Part shown: piece after piece, positions 37,008-46,437 of the stretch | Layout: each line of letters opens with the position of its first letter | How positions within the stretch are numbered: the stretch's first letter is position 1 | Origin: Schlesneria paludicola DSM 18645 | GTDB taxonomy: Bacteria; Planctomycetota; Planctomycetia; Planctomycetales; Planctomycetaceae | NCBI RefSeq assembly: GCF_000255655.1 | Contig: NZ_JH636435.1 | Coordinates: 436,209-500,208 of the forward strand | DNA: 64,000 nucleotides | Direction of reading: 5' to 3' | The notes under the pieces: model-generated | Seen by the model: the letters and a program-made list of their open reading frames with translations, nothing else | Told to the model about the DNA's origin: nothing | Database searches by the model: none | Position numbers and translations under genes: made by a program

Positions 37008-38246
37008 ATGCCCGATCCAATCCCCACGTTCTCGCACGCCCAAATCCGGGAGTGGTTCGCGAAGCTGCCAAAACAGGATTTCGTCGACCAGAAGATCCTG
37101 TTGATCGTTCCCGATGCGACAAGGACGGCGCCATTGCCGCTCCTTTTCGATGCGCTCTTTCACGAGATTCGTCCACACTGCATGTCGCTGGACGTCATGG
37201 TGGCGTTGGGCACGCACCCCCCCATGTCCGATGCCCAGATTGCGAAATTGCTTGGCATCGACGAGACCGAGCGAGGCCGGCTCTTTTACCAGATGCGGAC
37301 GTTCAACCATGAGTGGGACCGACCTGATCGGCTGGTCACCCTGGGAACGCTGACAAAAGCTGAAACGGCGGAACTCTCCAATGGCCTGTTGTCGCTGGAA
37401 GTGCCTGTCCAGATCAATTCACGCATCCAGGACTACGACCTCTTGCTCGTCCTTGGGCCGGTGTTTCCGCATGAAGTCGTCGGATTCTCGGGTGGGAACA
37501 AATACTTCTTCCCAGGGATCGGTGGCCCGGAAATCTTGAACTTCTTCCACTGGTTGGGGGCTCTTATCACGAACTACGAGATCATCGGGGTGAAAGACAC
37601 GCCGGTGCGTCGTGTGGTCGATGCGGCTGCGGCCCTGATTCCGAAGACTCGCCGTGCCATCACGTTCGTCGTCTCCTCCGACTGCAGCCTGCACGGCCTG
37701 TTCTACGGAACGCCGGAATCGGCCTGGAACGAAGCGTCCGACCTCTCGGGGCAAGTGCATATCAAGCGCTGTCCGCGGCCGTTCAAACAAGTTCTGTCCT
37801 GCGCGCCGCCGATGTACGACGAGCTTTGGGTGGCCGGAAAGTGCATGTACAAAATGGAACCTGTGGTCGCGGATGGGGGCGAACTGATCATCTATGCCCC
37901 GCACATGAACGAAATCTCGATCACACATGGAAAGCTGATCGAGCAAGTGGGATATCACGTTCGCGACTACTTCACGAAGCAGTGGGATCGATTTAAAGAC
38001 ATTCCCTGGGGCGTGCTCGCCCATTCGACGCATGTCCGCGGAGGAGGAACATTCGAAAACGGAATTGAGAATCCTCGCGTCCGCGTCACACTCGCCAGCG
38101 GGATCTCGCCCGAAACTTGCGCGCGAATCAATCTGGGTTACCGCGACCCGGCAACGATCGACGTCGAATCATTTGCCAATCGCGAAGAGGAGGGGGTCTT
38201 GCTTGTACGCAAGTCAGGTGAATACTTATTCCGCCTCGAGCCGTAG
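37008..38246 (+). CDS. LarA-like nickel-pincer racemase/epimerase (DUF2088)
   Basis: 412 residues. ILLIVPDATRTAPLP and MVALGTHPPMS are the N-terminal LarA motifs. In FPHEVVGFSGGNKYFFPG the His (155) and Lys (165) are 10 apart, and another His (181) follows 16 later, the same spacing as His174, Lys184 and His200 of lactate racemase, which bind the nickel-pincer cofactor. The substrate may be lactate or another 2-hydroxyacid. LarB, LarC and LarE, which make the cofactor, are not in the window. The ATG at 37008 is used; a GTG at 36993 adds 5 residues. Confidence 0.88.
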   Translation: MPDPIPTFSHAQIREWFAKLPKQDFVDQKILLIVPDATRTAPLPLLFDALFHEIRPHCMSLDVMVALGTHPPMSDAQIAKLLGIDETERGRLFYQMRTFNHEWDRPDRLVTLGTLTKAETAELSNGLLSLEVPVQINSRIQDYDLLLVLGPVFPHEVVGFSGGNKYFFPGIGGPEILNFFHWLGALITNYEIIGVKDTPVRRVVDAAAALIPKTRRAITFVVSSDCSLHGLFYGTPESAWNEASDLSGQVHIKRCPRPFKQVLSCAPPMYDELWVAGKCMYKMEPVVADGGELIIYAPHMNEISITHGKLIEQVGYHVRDYFTKQWDRFKDIPWGVLAHSTHVRGGGTFENGIENPRVRVTLASGISPETCARINLGYRDPATIDVESFANREEEGVLLVRKSGEYLFRLEP

Positions 38247-38483
38247 AACTCTTTTTCTCTCAGCCTTGAAGTCGAGTCGACGAAAAAGGTGACTGACACG
38301 CAGCGATCAGCAAAAATCGAGCTGAATCCTGGGGATCGACTTGGAGTCGACACGAGATTCCGCCAGAATGCGGCCTGCCGCACTTCGTTACATTAAGACA
38401 GCGTTTATTCCACTTGTTCATGACGGCCTGACGGGACGTTCAATGTCCTATCTCAGACGATCGTCAAAGATTGCGTTCTATCC

Positions 38484-38834
38484 ATGCAGCGAATTCTGCT
38501 CAAATCCAAGATCCACCGTGCGACGGTGACCGACGCCCAACTGCACTACGAAGGCAGCGTCACAATTGACTACGACCTGATGGTCGCCGCGAACATTGTT
38601 GAGTTCGAGCAGGTCCACATTTACGACGTCAACAACGGTAACCGATTAATTACCTACGCCATTCGCGGTCCGGCCGGTAGCGGCACCATCTGTATCAATG
38701 GTGCAGGGGCCCATTTGGTTTCAATTGGTGATCTCGTCATCATCTGTGCTTACGCCCAATTCAACGAGCCTGAACTCGCAGAGCACCGACCGCTCGTCAT
38801 CCATGTTGACGAAAAAAATCGACAGAATTCCTGA
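38484..38834 (+). CDS. panD: Aspartate 1-decarboxylase
   Basis: 116 residues. The self-cleavage site is intact: Tyr22-Glu-Gly24-Ser25 ([13 protein letters not shown]), where Ser25 becomes the pyruvoyl group, at the same residue number as in well-studied Pan[21 protein letters not shown] and [18 protein letters not shown] are typical. It makes beta-alanine for pantothenate and coenzyme A. No other pan gene is adjacent. The 237-base gap before it shows no gene. Confidence 0.96.
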   Translation: MQRILLKSKIHRATVTDAQLHYEGSVTIDYDLMVAANIVEFEQVHIYDVNNGNRLITYAIRGPAGSGTICINGAGAHLVSIGDLVIICAYAQFNEPELAEHRPLVIHVDEKNRQNS

Positions 38835-38890
38835 ATGGATGACGATTGCGCAAGCTCTATGGCGCTCCAATCAAGAGACAACCAACTTGG

Positions 38891-38919
38891 TTGACATTCG
38901 CTTGATTGCGATCTAGTTT
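38891..38919 (+). promoter_or_regulatory. Predicted promoter of the sugar isomerase gene
   Basis: A perfect TTGACA (38891-38896) and TAGTTT (38914-38919) stand 17 bases apart, 55 bases before the isomerase ATG. This supports independent transcription of the isomerase and the large DUF1592 gene after it. Confidence 0.5.
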
Positions 38920-38973
38920 CGTGCAACAAATAACGTCGTTTTCGCCCGCATACATTCTCGAAAGGCATTCCAG

Positions 38974-39969
38974 ATGGGCCGTCCCGTTACGTTGTTCACA
39001 GGCCAGTGGGCAGACTTGAAACTCGAAGACCTTTGCAAGAAGGCCAAGGATTTCGGTTACGACGGCCTTGAACTCGCTTGCTGGGGCGATCACTTCGAGG
39101 TCGACAAGGCCCTGTCTGACGATACTTACTGTGCCCGCAAGCGGGAACTCCTCGAAAAATATGACCTGCAGGTCTTCGCGATCTCGAATCACCTGGTCGG
39201 CCAGGCGGTACTCGACAATATCGACGCACGCCACAAAAGTATTCTGCCGCCATACGTGTGGGGCGACGGCAAGCCTGAAGGCGTAACGCAACGCGCCATC
39301 GAAGAAATGAAGAACACCGCTCGCGCCGCTCAAAAACTGGGCGTCAGCATCGTCAATGGCTTTACCGGTTCGAGCGTCTGGCACTTGATCTACGATTTCC
39401 CTCCGACACCAAAGTCGATGTATGACGATGGATTCAAGCTGCTCGCCGATCGCTGGAACCCCATCCTCGACGTGTTCCAGGAATGTGGAATCAAGTTCGC
39501 GCTCGAAGTACATCCGACCGAGATCGCATTCGATCTCTATTCCGCCGAACGGGCTGTTGCCGCACTGGGTGGACGGGAAGAATTTGGCTTCAATTTCGAT
39601 CCTAGCCACTTGATCTGGCAAGGCGTCGATCCGGCCGAATTCATTCGATACTTCCCCAATCGCATCTACCACGTGCACATGAAAGACGCCAAAGTAACGC
39701 TGAACGGTCGCTCGGGCATCCTGTCCAGCCACCTTTCATTTGGCGATCCACGACGAGGTTGGGATTTCCGCAGCATGGGACGTGGTGGCGTGAACTTCGA
39801 AGAAGTGATCCGCGCCCTGAACGCCGCAAAATACGCAGGCCCACTGTCGGTTGAGTGGGAAGACAGCGGAATGGACCGTGAACACGGTGCCCGCGAATCG
39901 TGCCAGTTCGTTAAAAACATCGATTTCGCCCCATCGGGCCGTGCATTTGATTCCGCGTTCTCCGAGTAG
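38974..39969 (+). CDS. Sugar phosphate isomerase/epimerase (xylose-isomerase-like TIM barrel)
   Basis: 331 residues. A TIM barrel of the AP-endonuclease 2/xylose-isomerase-like type: [18 protein letters not shown] at strand 2, [15 protein letters not shown] with the metal Glu/His, [15 protein letters not shown] and [12 protein letters not shown] with further metal ligands, and [16 protein letters not shown] near the end. These residues bind a divalent metal for sugar isomerisation or epimerisation. No signal peptide. It lies 42 bases before the DUF1592 gene. The exact sugar is unknown. Confidence 0.92.
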   Translation: MGRPVTLFTGQWADLKLEDLCKKAKDFGYDGLELACWGDHFEVDKALSDDTYCARKRELLEKYDLQVFAISNHLVGQAVLDNIDARHKSILPPYVWGDGKPEGVTQRAIEEMKNTARAAQKLGVSIVNGFTGSSVWHLIYDFPPTPKSMYDDGFKLLADRWNPILDVFQECGIKFALEVHPTEIAFDLYSAERAVAALGGREEFGFNFDPSHLIWQGVDPAEFIRYFPNRIYHVHMKDAKVTLNGRSGILSSHLSFGDPRRGWDFRSMGRGGVNFEEVIRALNAAKYAGPLSVEWEDSGMDREHGARESCQFVKNIDFAPSGRAFDSAFSE

Positions 39970-40011
39970 CAAGCCGTCGACTGCGAATCGTTTCCGCTGA
40001 GGAGTACTTCA

Positions 40012-43000
40012 GTGAATAACGCATCGAGGACATCTGCGAATCTGTTCGCGCCGTCCTCGATGCGATTTTTGTTCTTTGCGACGCTTCTCATGTTTGGTGT
40101 TTCGGACCTCCGCAGTTGGGGGGATGACCCAACTGCCAGGACGCTGGACATCGAGTTTCAGCAGACGGTACGCCCATTCTTGAAATCGTATTGCCTTGAT
40201 TGCCATGGCGCAGAGAAGCAAGAAGCCAAACTGGATCTCAGTCGTGAGCAGGCTCTGACCTCCGTCACACAGAATCTGCCAATTTGGGAGACTGTCGCGG
40301 AACGGCTTCTCGCGGGTGATATGCCGCCTGAATCCTCTGATCACCAGCCCACGGCCGAAGCGCGAAGGGCCGTTGTGACATGGTGCAACGCCGTCGGCGA
40401 ATATGAGGCCGCCCGCAACGCAGGCGATCCTGGCGTCGTCCTGGCGCATCGATTGAGCAATGCCGAATACGACAACTCCATTCGCGATCTGACTGGCTTC
40501 GATCTCAGACCGACACGCGAATTCCCCGTCGATCCTGCGAATGAAGCCGGCTTCGATAACACGGGCGAATCACTCTCGGTTTCGCCGGCACTCATTAAGA
40601 AGTATCTGGATGCCGCGCGCTTTGTCGCCAATCATGCCGTGCTGACGCCGCGAGGAATTGTCTTCGCCCCTTATCCCGTCGTCACGGAAACCGATCTTGA
40701 CCAGTTCTGCGTGCATCAAATCCTCGAGTTCTATCAGCAGCACGAGATTGATTACGCCGATTACTTCGCCGCCGCCTGGCGGTTCCATCATCGGTCTCAA
40801 CTCGGAAGATCAGACGCGACGCTGAAAGAGTTGGCTCGAGAGACCAAGGCAACCCATTCAAAGTCGAATCCACAGACGCACGAGAATCAAGCGATTCCTG
40901 CCCGTGGCGCGCGGCGAGCAACACCACAGGCGTCAAACTTGAGTGAGCGGTATCTTGAGACAATCTGGTCGGCTTTAACACATGAAGAGTCGGTAGGGCC
41001 ACTCGCTGAGTTGCAGACCAAATGGCACCAGCTCATCTCGAACGAGGATTTAATAAAAAACGCGCCTCGCTCAGATGATCCGTCGCCGACCTCGACAAGC
41101 ACTCAAACCGCGGCCTGGAACCGTGCATTGCGACAGGAATGCGAAACGCTACGAGACTTTGTCGTGGCAAAGCGAACGTCGTTCGAACCACCTGTTCCGA
41201 AACTGCACCTCAAAGGAATGTCAGATGGCAGCCAACCCCTGGTCATCTGGTGGAATCGAAAACAAGCTGCTACCAGGATGTCCTTCCTCCGTCAAAGCGA
41301 CGACAAAGAACTCGATGCGGCGATCGATCGATTCTGTCGCATCTTTCCCAGTGCGTTTGCAATCTCAAGTCGAGGACATTACGCCGATCCCAAACTGGGA
41401 GTCGGAGTCCGTTTTTTAACGGCTGGCTTTCATTTGATGCAGGGGTACTTCCGCGATGATGGACCACTTTACGAGTTGGTGCTGAGCGACATCGAACAGA
41501 GCGAACTTGATTCGCTGTGGCAGACACTGAACTTCGTGACTCAATCGCCGATCCGACAATACAAAGACTTTTTGTTCTTCGAACGTGCCGAGCCACCTGG
41601 ATTTGCGGAAGGGCCTGACTTCGATTTCGCGAGGCCCGAAAACAAAGATGTCACGACAGAAGTGTCCCTCAATCGTGTACGGGATCTCTACCTCGCCAAA
41701 GCCAGGCGGCTGGAAGCAAGCCCCGCTGCGATCGAGGCCATCGAATCGTATTTTTCCGGAATGTCCGCCGAGGTACGAGAGCTGGATCGGACCGCAACCC
41801 TGGTCGAGTCGACGCATCTTGAAGCCCTCAAGCAACTCGCCGCACGCTGTTTCAGAAGACCTCTAACGCATCCGGATCAACAGGACCTGGACGAGTTCTA
41901 TCGAGCACTTCGCGAGAACGAAGGCCTGAGTCACGATGAGGCGATCCGGGATGTCTTGACCGGCATTCTGATGTCGCCCCACTTTTGTTATCGCTTCAGC
42001 ACGGCGGCAGTCGGTACGGATCGCCAACCACTTGACGACTACGAATTGGCAAGTCGCCTGAGTGACTTCCTCTGGGCAAGCTTGCCTGACGCAGAGCTTC
42101 TCGCCTGTGCCGAACGCGGGACCCTACACGATTCCAAGGTGCTACTTTCACAGGCGAAGCGAATGCTGCGAGATGCTCGAGTCTGCGGACTGGCCAGTGA
42201 GTTCGCCGCTAACTGGCTCGACATCCGCCGCTTCGAAGAGCACAACAGTGTTGATCGCGAACGGTTTCCTTCGTTCACAAATGAACTGCGATCCGCGATG
42301 TACGAGGAACCACTTCGTCTGTTCATAGACGTCATCCGAGAGAACCGCCCCGTCACGGAACTGATTACCGCCGATTACACGTTCGTGAATCCAGTGCTCG
42401 CGAATCATTACGGCCTGAATCTCGAAACCAGTCCCCTCCAAATCGCCGCGACGGGCGACCTCGATCCGTCGAGCAGCAATGACTGGCATCGCGTCGACAG
42501 ACTGAATCGTCATGGACGTGGGGGCCTGTTGACGATGTCTATATTCTTGACGAAGAATTCCCCCGGGCTACGAACGAGCCCCGTGAAACGTGGATACTGG
42601 GTTGTTCGTCGTCTACTCGGTGAAAGAATTCCAGCACCGCCGCCTGACGTCCCGGAGTTACCCAAGGACGAAGCGGGTGTTGGTGAACTATCCCTCCCGC
42701 AACTCTTGGCGCGACACCGGGACCATCGGACCTGTGCGTCGTGTCATCAGCGTTTTGATTCGATTGGCCTTGTGTTCGAAGCGTTCGGCCCCATCGGGGA
42801 ATACCGCACGCGCGATTTGGGCGGTCGCCCGGTTGTGACGACTGCCGTCTTTCCCGATGGCACTCAAGCCACAGGTGTGGAAAACCTCAAGAAATACCTG
42901 TCGGAAACGCGCCGTGATGAGTTCGTGACGAACTTCTGCCGCAAGCTTTTTTCGTACGCGATTGGCCGCAGCCTGCTGCCATCGGATCGAGCAACCATTG

Positions 43001-43104
43001 AGGAAATGCGACGGAAGCTCAGGTCGCACGACGATCGTACGCAAACCCTCGTCGAATCGATCCTGACCAGCCCCCAGTTCCTGAACAAGCGTGGACAAAA
43101 CTGA
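40012..43104 (+). CDS. Secreted DUF1587/DUF1592/DUF1588/DUF1585 cytochrome-like protein
   Basis: 1030 residues from a GTG with GAGGAG nearby; an ATG at 40060 begins the leader (RFLFFATLLMFGVSDL). Domains in order: a cytochrome-like PSCyt region with SYCLDCHGAEKQEAKLDLS (CxxCH), DUF1587 (HRLSNAEYDNSIRDLTGFDL), a long central region, DUF1595/DUF1592 (RRPLTHPDQ, YELASRLSDFLWASLPDAEL), DUF1588 (RRGGLLTMSIFLTKNS-type), a second CASCHQRFD heme motif, and DUF1585 at the end. Such proteins are a hallmark of planctomycetes, with unknown redox function. The DUF1552 partner that commonly follows is missing here. Confidence 0.93.
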   Translation: MNNASRTSANLFAPSSMRFLFFATLLMFGVSDLRSWGDDPTARTLDIEFQQTVRPFLKSYCLDCHGAEKQEAKLDLSREQALTSVTQNLPIWETVAERLLAGDMPPESSDHQPTAEARRAVVTWCNAVGEYEAARNAGDPGVVLAHRLSNAEYDNSIRDLTGFDLRPTREFPVDPANEAGFDNTGESLSVSPALIKKYLDAARFVANHAVLTPRGIVFAPYPVVTETDLDQFCVHQILEFYQQHEIDYADYFAAAWRFHHRSQLGRSDATLKELARETKATHSKSNPQTHENQAIPARGARRATPQASNLSERYLETIWSALTHEESVGPLAELQTKWHQLISNEDLIKNAPRSDDPSPTSTSTQTAAWNRALRQECETLRDFVVAKRTSFEPPVPKLHLKGMSDGSQPLVIWWNRKQAATRMSFLRQSDDKELDAAIDRFCRIFPSAFAISSRGHYADPKLGVGVRFLTAGFHLMQGYFRDDGPLYELVLSDIEQSELDSLWQTLNFVTQSPIRQYKDFLFFERAEPPGFAEGPDFDFARPENKDVTTEVSLNRVRDLYLAKARRLEASPAAIEAIESYFSGMSAEVRELDRTATLVESTHLEALKQLAARCFRRPLTHPDQQDLDEFYRALRENEGLSHDEAIRDVLTGILMSPHFCYRFSTAAVGTDRQPLDDYELASRLSDFLWASLPDAELLACAERGTLHDSKVLLSQAKRMLRDARVCGLASEFAANWLDIRRFEEHNSVDRERFPSFTNELRSAMYEEPLRLFIDVIRENRPVTELITADYTFVNPVLANHYGLNLETSPLQIAATGDLDPSSSNDWHRVDRLNRHGRGGLLTMSIFLTKNSPGLRTSPVKRGYWVVRRLLGERIPAPPPDVPELPKDEAGVGELSLPQLLARHRDHRTCASCHQRFDSIGLVFEAFGPIGEYRTRDLGGRPVVTTAVFPDGTQATGVENLKKYLSETRRDEFVTNFCRKLFSYAIGRSLLPSDRATIEEMRRKLRSHDDRTQTLVESILTSPQFLNKRGQN

Positions 43105-43231
43105 CACATGATCATCTCTTCAGATTTCTCAGTCCCGCTGCGCCTCTCCTACCGCAAAGTACGTCAGCAGTCACGGCGTTCCACTCAACGGGAACCAGTG
43201 ATCGTTTGAGAGACAAGATGACGCAAACAAA

Positions 43232-44881
43232 CTACTCATTGGGATAAAAAAGTTTGTAAGTCTTGTAGCCGCCGCCGATGTTGGCGACCGAGAACCCGTT
43301 TTGAATCAAGATTCGCGTGGCAAGGTACCCTCGTTGACCAACCTGGCAGTACACGGCAAGGTGGCGATCGCGAGGAATTTCGTGCAACCTTTTGCGAAGT
43401 TCATCGACCGGCAAATTCATTGCGCCCGGAATTGCTCCTGCGGAAAACTCTTGCGGCGTGCGAACATCGATAAGATATGGACGCGGCTCAGCGGCGACGT
43501 GCATGACCGATTCCAAATCGATCTGAGGATGATCACCTCGCAGTATGCCACTCGCCACAAAGCCAGCCATGTTGATCGGATCTTTGGCGGAGCCATACTG
43601 CGGCGCGTACGCAAGCTCCATTTCTTCCATGTCAAAGACGGTCATTCCTGCCTGGATCGCGACTGCGATGACGTCGATCCGCTTATCGACGCCATCCGAG
43701 CCTACAGCCTGTGCTCCCAAAATCCGTCCATTCTCGGGATCGAACAGGACCTTGAGGGCCATCGGTTTGGCACCTGGATAGTAACCTGCGTGCTGTGCGG
43801 GATGGACATAGATCTTTCGGAACGGTCGCCCCGCCTTTTTCAAAGCCTTTTCCGAGGCCCCCGTCATCGCTGCCGTCTGATCAAAGACACCAAGAATGGC
43901 GGTCCCTTGCGTCCCTCGATAGCGCGAATCGCGCCCGCAAGCATTGTCAGCCGCAATTCGCCCCTGTCGATTTGCGGGACCAGCAAGTGGCACTTGAAAG
44001 GGGTTCCCCGAGATCGCGTCGCGGATTTCAACGGCGTCTCCCGCAGCGAAGATATCGGAATCGCTAGTCCGTTGATGTGCATCGACTCGAATCCCACCGC
44101 GGACTCCCGTCTCAAGGCCACTTTCGAGCGCGAGCTTATTCTCAGGACTGACGCCGATTCCAAGCACGACAAGTTGAGTGTGAATCCGCGTCCCTGATTT
44201 CAATTCAACGATCAGGTCGTTTCCAGCCCGAGTGAACCCGGTCACCGATTCCCCCAACTGCAAATCCACGCCCTGTGCGAGAAGCGTCTGAACGATGGGT
44301 GTCGTCATCTCCGGGTCGAAAGGTGGCAACAGTTGCTTGTTGTGTTCAATCAGCGTTGTTGCCACACCGCGTTTGACAAAGTTCTCGGCGAGTTCCAGAC
44401 CAATAAATCCCCCTCCGACCAGAACGACGCGTTGAATCCCCTCGTCGACGCGGCGTTTGATTCGATCAACATCTTCGAGATTTCGCAGCGTCAGGATGCC
44501 GGGTAGTTCAACACCTGGAAGCTTGGGTCTCACCGGAGCGGCACCTGGAGAGAGAATCAGTTTGTCATAGCTCTCGTTGTATTCTCGCCCCGTCGCGAGG
44601 TCTCGCACTCGAACGGTCTTAGCGACGCGATCGATCGATTCAACGGACGACCCAGTACGTACATCCAGATTGAATCGGATCCGCAGACGTTCGGCCGTGG
44701 TGACGAGCAGCTTCTCACGTTCGGCAATGACGCCACCGACATAGTAGGGAAGGCCACAGTTCGCGAAAGAGACATCCGGCCCTCGTTCAAACACGATGAT
44801 CTCGGCGTCTTCACGTAGGCGACGGGCGCGAGCGGCTGCCGATGCCCCTCCTGCAACACCGCCAACAATCAGAAGTTTCAT
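43232..44881 (-). CDS. CoA-disulfide reductase with C-terminal rhodanese domain
   Basis: 549 residues. N-terminal FAD motif VGGVAGGASAAARARRL, active-site cysteine in VSFANCGLPYYVGG, a second Rossmann fold at VVLVGGGFIGLELAENFVKR, DIFAAGDAVEI for FAD, and a C-terminal rhodanese domain with PYLIDVRTPQEF and active-site CQVGQRG. Family members reduce CoA disulfides or persulfides; the fused rhodanese suggests persulfide as substrate. It is the third gene after an ArsR regulator and a rhodanese-DUF2892 gene, with a 249-base gap and a hairpin between, so it may be partly independent. Confidence 0.93.
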   Translation of the reverse strand: MKLLIVGGVAGGASAAARARRLREDAEIIVFERGPDVSFANCGLPYYVGGVIAEREKLLVTTAERLRIRFNLDVRTGSSVESIDRVAKTVRVRDLATGREYNESYDKLILSPGAAPVRPKLPGVELPGILTLRNLEDVDRIKRRVDEGIQRVVLVGGGFIGLELAENFVKRGVATTLIEHNKQLLPPFDPEMTTPIVQTLLAQGVDLQLGESVTGFTRAGNDLIVELKSGTRIHTQLVVLGIGVSPENKLALESGLETGVRGGIRVDAHQRTSDSDIFAAGDAVEIRDAISGNPFQVPLAGPANRQGRIAADNACGRDSRYRGTQGTAILGVFDQTAAMTGASEKALKKAGRPFRKIYVHPAQHAGYYPGAKPMALKVLFDPENGRILGAQAVGSDGVDKRIDVIAVAIQAGMTVFDMEEMELAYAPQYGSAKDPINMAGFVASGILRGDHPQIDLESVMHVAAEPRPYLIDVRTPQEFSAGAIPGAMNLPVDELRKRLHEIPRDRHLAVYCQVGQRGYLATRILIQNGFSVANIGGGYKTYKLFYPNE

Positions 44882-45036
44882 AACTCGGTCCTTGTGCTCA
44901 ATGACATTGATTGGCTGATTTGATCGGATGCGAAGTCGCGGTCGTTGAGGTTTGAAATCAATGACTTAGCGGCGATGAGGGACAGAGGATTTGACCTCGA
45001 ACGAAATCCCCCCATCTCGCTTCGAATCAGCGACAA

Positions 45037-45060
45037 TGGGTTGGCACAGACGCCAACCCA
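45037..45060 (-). terminator. Hairpin after the rhodanese-DUF2892 gene
   Basis: TGGGTTGGC (45037-45045) and GCCAACCCA (45052-45060) give a 9-base perfect stem with a 6-base loop, 70 bases past the stop at 45131. No T run follows on the minus strand. It may end or attenuate transcription before the CoA-disulfide reductase gene. Confidence 0.5.
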
Positions 45061-45130
45061 GGCGACACACGCTCAAGACGCAATACCAGGAGTTTCAGGA
45101 GACGCCAAACCGCGATGAGCCCGACTCGAC

Positions 45131-45691
45131 CTATTGTGCGGCGCAGGCAGTTCCCTCAGATTTGCACTGATTCCAAGGCATGCGGGCCAGCAACATCCCC
45201 ATCCCACAGGTATCGGTGATTCCGGCGAATACCAAGCCAGCTCCGACAAACCCTGACACCCCAATGAAGTAGGGATGAACGGTCCAGCCCAGAATGACCC
45301 CAATCAAGACCAGTGATCCGGCGGCGATTCGAACCTGACGTTCGAGAGAAATCGCCTTCTTTCCTCGTACCACGGGAACCCCCGCCTCGGCACAGGCCGA
45401 TGTCCCGCCTTCGACATTGATGACATTCACATAGCCCGCTTTAACAAACTTCTCACAGGCCTGACGACCACGGCCACCTGATTTGCAGATAATGTAGAGT
45501 GGCTCTTGATCGGCACCATTCCGTGCCGTCATCAATGCCTGTGGATCAAGTTGATCGAGCGGCACATTGCGAGCGATGTCGACATGAATTTCTCGAAACT
45601 CGACCGGGGTACGGACATCGATCAATTCGACCGTCCCACCACGCTGCCGAAGCTCCTTGAACTGGGCTGGCGAAATCGTATTGACGCTCAT
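45131..45691 (-). CDS. Rhodanese domain protein with DUF2892 membrane tail
   Basis: 186 residues. The rhodanese domain (residues 1-110) has VELIDVRTPVEFREIHVDIA and the active-site loop CKSGGRGRQACEKF. It is followed by DUF2892, two membrane helices (AAGSLVLIGVILGW and FVGAGLVFAGITDTCGMGML). It should handle persulfide sulfur at the inner face of the membrane. The gene is 68 bases downstream of the ArsR regulator and is likely its direct target. Confidence 0.93.
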   Translation of the reverse strand: MSVNTISPAQFKELRQRGGTVELIDVRTPVEFREIHVDIARNVPLDQLDPQALMTARNGADQEPLYIICKSGGRGRQACEKFVKAGYVNVINVEGGTSACAEAGVPVVRGKKAISLERQVRIAAGSLVLIGVILGWTVHPYFIGVSGFVGAGLVFAGITDTCGMGMLLARMPWNQCKSEGTACAAQ

Positions 45692-45759
45692 GGCATTCTC
45701 CTTAAGTATGAGTCGAAATCCAAATTTCTGAGTACGCGGCGTGTGAACTCGCCGACCGA

Positions 45760-46089
45760 TTAGACTTTCGCGGTATCAAATCGAGCCTCAATACATGCCA
45801 TCAATTGGGCAAGATGAGATTCGACGATCTTGTAGTAGGCTTTGCGACCTTCTTTCGCACTCGCAAGAAAGCCGCAGCGCTGCATCAGCCGCAAATGTTC
45901 GGATGCCATATGGCTAGGGATCTCACACGCGTCAGCGAGTTCACCCACTGTGAATCGCCCTCGCAGTAACATTTGCACCATACGCAAGCGATGTGGATGC
46001 GCCAGGATCTTGAGACACTCGGCGGCTTGCTCAAGGGCTTCTAACGGCGTGAGTCGCCATGCTTCGGCGGTTTTCGCTTCGACACTCAT
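45760..46089 (-). CDS. ArsR/SmtB family repressor
   Basis: 109 residues. The winged helix reads LKILAHPHRLRMVQMLLRG, then FTVGELADACEIPSHMASEH and LRLMQRCGFLASAKEGRKAYY. Cysteines at ECL, DACE, QRCG and LMACI are candidates for metal or sulfur sensing; the residue pair of sulfide sensors such as BigR/SqrR is not obviously conserved. The ATG at 46089 follows GGAGG and the promoter at 46110-46137. Because it sits before rhodanese and CoA-disulfide reductase genes, it most likely senses reactive sulfur. Confidence 0.9.
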   Translation of the reverse strand: MSVEAKTAEAWRLTPLEALEQAAECLKILAHPHRLRMVQMLLRGRFTVGELADACEIPSHMASEHLRLMQRCGFLASAKEGRKAYYKIVESHLAQLMACIEARFDTAKV

Positions 46090-46109
46090 CTCCGACACCT
46101 CCACACTCC

Positions 46110-46137
46110 AATATATCGGGATGTCACGACATGTCAA
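46110..46137 (-). promoter_or_regulatory. ArsR promoter with embedded inverted repeat
   Basis: TTGACA (46132-46137) and TATATT (46110-46115) on the minus strand, 16 bases apart, form one of the two best promoters in the window. The spacer contains ATGTC-GT-GACAT (46121-46132), an inverted repeat that a dimeric repressor could bind. Transcription would start about 15 bases before the ATG, so the GGAGGTG site lies at the extreme 5' end. Confidence 0.7.
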
Positions 46138-46437
46138 TGAATTATTCCGTGGTCGGCGACAATCGCGTGACGATCTCGCGATTGCCGAAAAAATTGATGG
46201 ACATTCCGGGATGGCAAGCTCGATGACGTCACTTCAAACGTTGCAGACTGTTCTGGCAAAGACTTACGCCAATTGACCAGACAATTTTGCTCTTGGACTG
46301 ATCGCAATGGCAACGATGCCACAGAATGGCGATGCCAACTTCCCAAGCCTTCATGCGAAACTCTGTTAGGCGCTCGAAGGTAAAACAATAGGGCAGGTAC
46401 AACGCAGATCACTGAACCAAAAACGGAAAGAGTTAGG
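46138..46437. other. Spacer between the ArsR promoter and the exported hydrolase
   Basis: 300 bases with no convincing gene; it must hold the promoter of the plus-strand hydrolase at 46438. No clear sigma-70 pair was found. Confidence 0.4.

Noticed and set aside
38281-38360. Repeated GTCGAC words before panD
   Set aside because: They are short, not in a regular arrangement and do not form a strong stem, so no operator is called.
38857-39732. A 291-residue minus-strand open frame
   Set aside because: It is antisense to the sugar isomerase, whose metal-site motifs and promoter are clear. No motif is seen on the minus strand.
43301-44197. A 298-residue plus-strand open frame
   Set aside because: It is antisense to the CoA-disulfide reductase, which has every expected motif.
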